A stretch of 11,478 nucleotides of DNA from Prochlorococcus marinus str. MIT 9215 (lineage in GTDB: Bacteria > Cyanobacteriota > Cyanobacteriia > PCC-6307 > Cyanobiaceae): positions 1 through 11,478 of the forward strand of contig CATBLW010000063.1 in assembly GCA_949486985.1 (NCBI GenBank). The letters are read 5' to 3'. The translations under genes and the position numbers were made by a program. Each line of letters starts with the position of its first letter. Position 1 is the first letter of the stretch. The notes beneath the pieces are model-generated. The model ran no database searches, had not been told where the DNA came from, and was given only the letters and a program-made list of their open reading frames with translations. Below are positions 7,964-11,478 of the stretch, piece after piece.

Positions 7964-7979
7964 TTATTTTTAAAAATAA
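7964..7979. repeat. Perfect 16-bp A/T palindrome
   Basis: TTATTTTTAAAAATAA is a perfect palindrome preceded by more T residues. With no G or C it would be a weak hairpin, but its T run could serve as the uridine tract of a terminator for talB, or as a protein site or bent DNA. Confidence 0.4.
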
Positions 7980-8110
7980 GAATACATCTAATCACCTTGA
8001 TGCCTCGTGAATGCTATTGAAATCATCCGTGGATAAGCGCCTAAGTCAGATGTAAAAATTCCTCCTCTTTTTGTTTCCAAGCTGGTGAGATCAATCGAAC
8101 TCGCCATGAT

Positions 8111-8155
8111 ATGAATTTAAAATATTTTGAATACCGCTGTTTGCCCATTTATTAA
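8111..8155 (+). CDS. Possible 14-residue leader peptide abutting the SDR gene
   Basis: ATG 8111 opens a short frame, MNLKYFEYRCLPIY, that ends at TAA 8153-8155. The next in-frame codon is the TTG start of the dehydrogenase. It could be a leader whose termination feeds reinitiation at the TTG, or simply chance. No Shine-Dalgarno precedes it. Confidence 0.2.
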   Translation: MNLKYFEYRCLPIY

Positions 8156-8821
8156 TTGGCGACCTATCTGATCACAGGAACCAATCGTGGAATTGGTTAT
8201 GAATACTGCCGCCAGCTGCATGCCCGTGGTGACCTTGTTGTGGCAGCATGTCGCGCTCCTTCAAAACAGCTAGAGGATTTGGGCGTTCGTATTGAGGCTG
8301 ATGTTGAGATCACCTCTGATCAATCGATTGCTCAGCTTGTGGAACGGCTTCATGGCTTGCCAATTGATGTGCTGATTCACAATGCAGGGATTGTTGAACG
8401 TACAAACCTTCAAAACCTTGATTTTGAGAGCCTTACGCGTCAATTCGAGGTGAATGCAGTAGGCCCTTTAAGGCTTACGCGTGCTCTCCTGGGACAGCTT
8501 CACCAAGGATCCAAAGTTATTTTGATGACCAGTCGTATGGGCTCAATAGAGGACAACACCTCGGGAGGGACGTATGGCTACAGGATGTCAAAGGTTGCGC
8601 TTTGCATGGCTGGAAAGTCACTGGCTATCGACTTAAGGCCTCAAGGCATTGCTGTGGCTTTGCTTCACCCTGGACTTGTCAGTACACGGATGACGGGATT
8701 CACGGATCAGGGCATTACGACAGAGGCTTCAGTGCGTGGCTTGTTGAGCCGAATTGATCAATTGGATCTTGATCATTCCGGGACTTTCTGGCATGCCAAT
8801 GGCGAAGTGCTCCCTTGGTAG
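8156..8821 (+). CDS. Short-chain dehydrogenase/reductase (C-factor-like)
   Basis: 221 residues of the classical SDR Rossmann fold. The cofactor motif is T7GTNRGIG14, with N76AG78 stabilising the central sheet. A TSRMGS segment near 125-130 holds the catalytic serine, and Y142RMSK146 supplies the YxxxK pair. The short length, the RMSK motif and the LLHPGLVSTRMTG segment resemble the CsgA/C-factor group. The substrate cannot be read from the sequence; NAD(P)H-dependent oxidation or reduction of a small carbonyl or alcohol is expected. The start must be TTG 8156 or later, because the preceding in-frame codon is TAA. MATYLITGTNRGIG is exactly the expected SDR N-terminus, so TTG 8156 is taken. There is no Shine-Dalgarno. 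The gene stands alone between two AT-rich gaps. Confidence 0.92.
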   Translation: MATYLITGTNRGIGYEYCRQLHARGDLVVAACRAPSKQLEDLGVRIEADVEITSDQSIAQLVERLHGLPIDVLIHNAGIVERTNLQNLDFESLTRQFEVNAVGPLRLTRALLGQLHQGSKVILMTSRMGSIEDNTSGGTYGYRMSKVALCMAGKSLAIDLRPQGIAVALLHPGLVSTRMTGFTDQGITTEASVRGLLSRIDQLDLDHSGTFWHANGEVLPW

Positions 8822-9177
8822 GGATAGAAATTCTGACTTATTTTATTGGTTTTTCTTGACCAAGATACTGAAGTTTTGACGGCATAAATATTATTCATTA
8901 TTCGCATCTCCCCATGCCACTCTTGGCTTGGTTCTGTCGAGTTGTTGGATAACAATCTTTGATTGTCTATTTTGGTCGATTCTTCGAGGCTTGGCTCAAT
9001 TTACGATTGGAGCTGTATTGATTAAAGGCATGAAATCTGAAAACTTCTCGATCGAATCTTGTTGTTTTCTTATGGCAGAGAGCTTGCGTTGAGGCGAGGT
9101 ATCTGAAGATGCAGCTATTTTTTAAAATGCGGAGTTGCTGAGGCCAATGTAGACTTTGTTGAGAGAACTTCTCGGCG
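8822..9177. other. 356-bp AT-rich gap, no supported gene
   Basis: Nothing here can be called with confidence. A weak inverted repeat (TTGGT/ACCAA) lies about 25-45 bases after the SDR stop, embedded in T-rich sequence, and might act as a terminator. The plus strand has a stop-free stretch from 8880 to 9092 with ATG only at 9030 (20 codons). Open frames on the minus strand overlap neighbouring genes antisense. AACTTCTCG occurs twice, near 9041 and just before the next start codon. The gap probably contains the promoter and leader of the pair that follows. Confidence 0.5.
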
Positions 9178-9477
9178 ATGAATTTTGTAGAGTTTTTAGA
9201 CGAGCGTTTTTCCAGTTCGCAAGAAGTTAAAGAGATTAACCGCTTTGGTATTTCTTCCGGTTTTAATGGTTTCAAGGAGACATGGGAGCTTGACTTTCTC
9301 TACGAGCATTTTGAGGCTGATATTCATGAATTGATTGAGTCGACTGGATATAAAGATTCTGACTTGCGAGATGAATATGACAATGAAGAAACGCTAAGAA
9401 TGAAAATGGTTTGGTTCGCGGTTAGTACATATTGCCTTAGTCGGATAGATTCCCTTGAGGAGATTCAGGCTCAATGA
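9178..9477 (+). CDS. Hypothetical acidic protein, 99 aa
   Basis: I do not recognise this protein. It is 99 residues, strongly acidic (about 23 Asp/Glu against 9 Lys/Arg) and predicted soluble, with no signal peptide or membrane span. It reads as mostly helical, with segments such as FLYEHFEADIHELIEST and a C-terminal WFAVSTYCLSRIDSLEEI. It starts at ATG 9178. A GAGAG at 9161-9165 is rather distant (12 nt) for a ribosome site. Its TGA overlaps the ATG of the next gene (ATGA), so the two are almost certainly cotranslated and likely work together. Base use is more A/T-rich than in ftsI. It could be a picocyanobacterial orphan or a recently acquired gene. Confidence 0.72.
   Translation: MNFVEFLDERFSSSQEVKEINRFGISSGFNGFKETWELDFLYEHFEADIHELIESTGYKDSDLRDEYDNEETLRMKMVWFAVSTYCLSRIDSLEEIQAQ
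9457..9462 (+). promoter_or_regulatory. Ribosome binding site for the 288-aa protein
   Basis: GAGGAG lies inside the end of the preceding gene, 11 nt before ATG 9474. It is one of the few purine-rich Shine-Dalgarno matches in the window and supports the 9474 start, alongside stop-start overlap coupling. Confidence 0.5.
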
Positions 9478-10340
9478 GAACCTCTGCAACGCATTCAGAT
9501 GAAAGTCTAGTCCCTTTTGACAATGGTTCTTTGCAGAGCAAGAATGATCAAACGAAGGCTAAAGTTTTAGCCCAAGAAGTCTATGAGTTTTATATCTATG
9601 AGATTGCGATTTCAATCGGTTGTTTCAGACGCTGGTCTTGCTATGACTCCGGGATTAATGATCTTATGGAGTGGATTCTTTCTAGTGAAAATTTTCAGAC
9701 GCGTCGAAACTCTGAGTCTGCTGAAGGTATCGCCGAAATTTCAAATCAGCTTTTGAGCCTTATTGAAGAGATTCAGTTAAGACTCGATGTCACGCTTATC
9801 AAAGCATCGATTCGAACGTTGCTGCGTGCATCACAACCCAGGAAGGAGAAATTAGTGGCATTTATTGATCATTCCCTCAAAGAGGTGGCCGGCAAGCAGG
9901 ACGCCATTGATACGTTGAAGAGTGATTTGATGATTGAAGGCATTGAACTTGGTTACCCGATACCTGTTATGCCATCACCAACGAATGAAATGATCGAGGC
10001 GATCACTCAACAGTCCGTTTCCCCTGTCAAGACTCTAAGCAGTATGGAGACGCTCAAGCAGTTAGCAAAAAGGTTGAATGATGGAGATCTGACCTTTAGG
10101 AAGTCTGCCTTTGAGCTTGAGGTCAGGTTAGAAGTTGCCAAACAAGTTGTTGCTGGAGGCATGAATGAACAAGACCCTATTGTTTTGAGTCAACTTGAGC
10201 AGGGTGTCTCTGCTGGTTTGCTGAGCTTTGGACTACAGGCACGTACCAATGGTTGGTATCAAGATGATAATGGCGAGCTCTTTATTGACCTTCGTAATTC
10301 CTCTATTAGTGAGTCTTCTTCATCGATCGATTGGTCATGA
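9474..10340 (+). CDS. Hypothetical protein, 288 aa, coupled to the upstream acidic protein
   Basis: I do not recognise this protein. It has no membrane span, no signal peptide, no nucleotide-binding P-loop and no obvious catalytic motif. The N-terminal half looks helical (KAKVLAQEVYEFYIYEIAIS, SNQLLSLIEEIQLRLDVTLI). A Pro-rich linker near residues 162-170 (YPIPVMPSP) separates it from a second helical part (METLKQLAKRLNDGDLTFRK, FELEVRLEVAKQVVAGG). The tail (NGWYQDDNGELFIDLRNSS) is beta-like and ends in a Ser-rich stretch. The two-part layout suggests two domains joined by a linker. It overlaps the 99-aa gene by 4 nt (ATGA), so a shared complex or pathway is inferred. It ends at TGA 10338-10340. 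Confidence 0.75.
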   Translation: MRTSATHSDESLVPFDNGSLQSKNDQTKAKVLAQEVYEFYIYEIAISIGCFRRWSCYDSGINDLMEWILSSENFQTRRNSESAEGIAEISNQLLSLIEEIQLRLDVTLIKASIRTLLRASQPRKEKLVAFIDHSLKEVAGKQDAIDTLKSDLMIEGIELGYPIPVMPSPTNEMIEAITQQSVSPVKTLSSMETLKQLAKRLNDGDLTFRKSAFELEVRLEVAKQVVAGGMNEQDPIVLSQLEQGVSAGLLSFGLQARTNGWYQDDNGELFIDLRNSSISESSSSIDWS

Positions 10341-10541
10341 CTTCAACATGCTGTGGGTTTCATTGATGGCTTTGGGCGATGGAAGCAATAAGTTGATTCT
10401 CTGCTGCAGGTTCTGTTCAGTTGTTGGTGCATCAAGGGGCTCGTGGTGATGGCCTTTTAGTAGCTGCTCCCTGGCAACCAGTTGCTCGTTTAAACGCTCT
10501 CGTGAGGTTTGTTTGTGGCCATCGTCAAGGCTGATCCCCAT
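10335..10541 (-). CDS. Candidate small protein, 68 aa
   Basis: An ATG-started frame fills the otherwise empty 10341-10514 gap on the minus strand. The peptide is hydrophilic and helix-prone (RERLNEQLVAREQLLKG, then EPLDAPTTEQNLQQRINLL) and looks more protein-like than a random antisense translation. Its TGA abuts the TGA of the convergent 288-aa gene (TCATGA). Against it, the 5' end overlaps the divergent hydrolase by 27 bp, an unusual head-to-head arrangement, and the only purine run (AAAAAGG) touches the ATG. I do not recognise a family. Confidence 0.4.
   Translation of the reverse strand: MGISLDDGHKQTSRERLNEQLVAREQLLKGHHHEPLDAPTTEQNLQQRINLLLPSPKAINETHSMLKS
10504..10507 (+). promoter_or_regulatory. 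Shine-Dalgarno deciding the hydrolase start
   Basis: GAGG ends 7 nt before GTG 10515, an ideal spacing, but only 1 nt before the alternative TTG at 10509. This favours GTG 10515 as the true start. Confidence 0.7.
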
Positions 10542-11279
10542 CCTTTTTCATTGCCTGGGGGAGACACTAAGGTGCTTCTTCTGCATGGCTTCACTGGATC
10601 GCCTTGTTGTCTTCGTCCACTTGCGGAGTGGTTGAACGCGCGAGGCTACGGAGTTGAGGCACCATTGTTGATTGGCCATGGAACAGATCTTGAGGATCTG
10701 ATTCCTGTGCGACATCGACAGTGGACAGATCAAGTGGACGCCGAAATAAGACGACTTCAACAAAGTTGCAAACGGCTTGTTGTTGGAGGGCTATCGCTTG
10801 GCTCGATTCTGGCCTTACAGGCGGGTTTGCGTCATCAACAAGTGGCTGGCTTGATGCTCTATTCACCGCCAATTGGAGTTCGTGATCGACGACGATTTTT
10901 TGCGCCATTGCTTAAACACTTTGTTGCTACATTGCCCAAGCCTGCCGATCATTTTGAAGATCCAACAGCCTCAAATCGGCGCTGGTCATATCACCGTTAT
11001 CCAGTCGCTTGTAGTGCTCAAGTTTTGCAGCTGATTGCTCAAGTTAGCAAGCAGGCAAAGCAGCTAACCCTGCCGACATTGGTGATTGGGAGTCGAAAGG
11101 ATAAGGTCGTTAGTCAGCAGGGTATTGGCCAATTAGTTCGTCGGCTTGATCCTGAGATCACTTCGCTTCACTGGTTGGAGGATAGCGGTCATGTGATCAC
11201 TCTTGATCAGGAATGGCGCAAGGTTGCGAGCTTAAGTGAAGAATTTCTTGGGCGCCTTCCATTCGATGATGGCAATTGA
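10515..11279 (+). CDS. Alpha/beta hydrolase, carboxylesterase/monoacylglycerol lipase type
   Basis: 254 residues from GTG 10515. It has the alpha/beta hydrolase pattern: VLLLHGFTGSP (oxyanion-hole HG), the nucleophile elbow GGLS94LGS, the acid in SRKD196KVV and the base in EDSGH226. The size and Ser94/Asp/His spacing closely resemble the Est30-type carboxylesterase and bacterial monoglyceride lipases (COG1647). Hydrolysis of short or medium-chain esters or monoacylglycerols in the cytoplasm is expected. The segment around residues 118-165 (SPPIGVRDRRRFFAPLLKHF) likely forms the small cap. A well-spaced GAGG supports the start. The gene appears to be transcribed alone; the next gene is convergent. 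Confidence 0.92.
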   Translation: MAIVKADPHPFSLPGGDTKVLLLHGFTGSPCCLRPLAEWLNARGYGVEAPLLIGHGTDLEDLIPVRHRQWTDQVDAEIRRLQQSCKRLVVGGLSLGSILALQAGLRHQQVAGLMLYSPPIGVRDRRRFFAPLLKHFVATLPKPADHFEDPTASNRRWSYHRYPVACSAQVLQLIAQVSKQAKQLTLPTLVIGSRKDKVVSQQGIGQLVRRLDPEITSLHWLEDSGHVITLDQEWRKVASLSEEFLGRLPFDDGN

Positions 11280-11363
11280 AAACATCAAATAAGAGTTTGG
11301 ATGATGAGTATTGATAACAGCATAAAGCGTTGTGAGCTTGATTATTTGTCTATCTAAACGCTG

Positions 11364-11478
11364 CTAGGAGCGCTGAAATAGCAGGCGTTTGATCACGCGT
11401 TGGGCAATGTCGCCATAGCCCATTTCTCCAGACAGGATTTGGGCAATGCGTTGGGGGGCTGTTGGCCTTTTGATCCCA
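11364..11478 (-). CDS. C-terminal fragment of an unrecognised protein (5' end outside window)
   Basis: On the minus strand an open frame enters from the right edge and ends at TAG 11364-11366. It gives 37 residues including APQRIAQILSGEMGYGDIAQ and VIKRLLFQRS. This looks like a real protein C-terminus (helical, basic end), but too little is present to assign a family. It is convergent with the hydrolase, leaving about 84 bp of AT-rich DNA. In that space a 4-bp CGCT/AGCG stem straddles the stop and is too weak to call a terminator. Confidence 0.55.
   Translation of the reverse strand, partial: GIKRPTAPQRIAQILSGEMGYGDIAQRVIKRLLFQRS

Larger units (their letters stand above)
7858..8155. other. 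AT-rich non-coding gap between talB and the SDR gene
   Basis: 298 bp without a supported gene longer than a leader peptide. The first third holds consecutive inverted repeats (7892-7946) and a T-rich tract with an A/T palindrome. The last part holds a 14-codon open frame ending directly at the SDR start. No convincing sigma-70 promoter pair was found by eye. Confidence 0.6.

Noticed and set aside
8084..8105. GGTGAG/CTCGCC imperfect stem before the SDR gene
   Set aside because: Six pairs including one wobble and a 10-nt loop; easily chance and no following T run.
8773..8955. Minus-strand 60-aa frame overlapping the SDR 3' end
   Set aside because: Overlaps the real gene antisense, low-complexity polar composition, no start context.
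8880..9092. Stop-free plus-strand stretch of about 70 codons, with a 20-codon ATG frame at 9030 preceded by AAAGG
   Set aside because: The only ATG is near its end, the composition is not protein-like (Cys-rich, mixed hydrophobic), and chance open frames of this size are common. Not called as a gene.
8967..9275. Minus-strand 102-aa frame
   Set aside because: About a third lies antisense to the 99-aa gene; no domain-like pattern seen; the plus-strand gene is better supported by its coupled neighbour.
10228..10449. Plus-strand 73-aa frame
   Set aside because: Begins inside the 288-aa gene in another frame and has a composition typical of a shifted frame.

Overview
The window looks like chromosomal DNA from a marine picocyanobacterium (Synechococcus or a low-light, higher-GC Prochlorococcus). 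This rests on protein style (cyanobacterial-type LepB C-terminus, tandem-domain histidine phosphatase, transaldolase with an EF-hand tail), roughly balanced base composition, tight gene packing and few Shine-Dalgarno sites. The genus call is inference; no marker gene in the window proves it.

Left part (1-2724): the 3' end of lepB (+) runs into a convergent minus-strand pair. A two-domain histidine phosphatase (GpmB-like) is followed 4 nt later by a dihydroorotase-like protein that has lost the metal-binding residues of true dihydroorotases. Divergent from this pair is a CPBP/CAAX-type membrane protease (to 4195).

Middle part (4302-7857): a small single-span membrane protein, placed and built like FtsL, overlaps the start of ftsI (PBP3-type septal transpeptidase) by one base. 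After a 92-bp gap comes talB, a transaldolase carrying two EF-hand loops at its C-terminus. These are core functions: septal wall synthesis and the pentose-phosphate pathway.

Right part (7858-11363) reads like an accessory insertion. It holds an AT-rich, hairpin-rich 298-bp gap after talB; a short-chain dehydrogenase with a TTG start directly behind an in-frame stop; a 356-bp AT-rich gap with no supported gene; a translationally coupled pair of unrecognised proteins (99 and 288 aa); a possible small minus-strand gene; and an alpha/beta hydrolase of the Est30/monoacylglycerol-lipase type. The last ~115 bp hold the 3' end of an unrecognised minus-strand gene.

The clearest points of interest are the ligand-less dihydroorotase homologue, the transaldolase-EF-hand fusion, the FtsL candidate, the unknown two-gene operon, and the structured 3' region of talB. 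I found no CRISPR array, tRNA, rRNA, insertion sequence or defence system.
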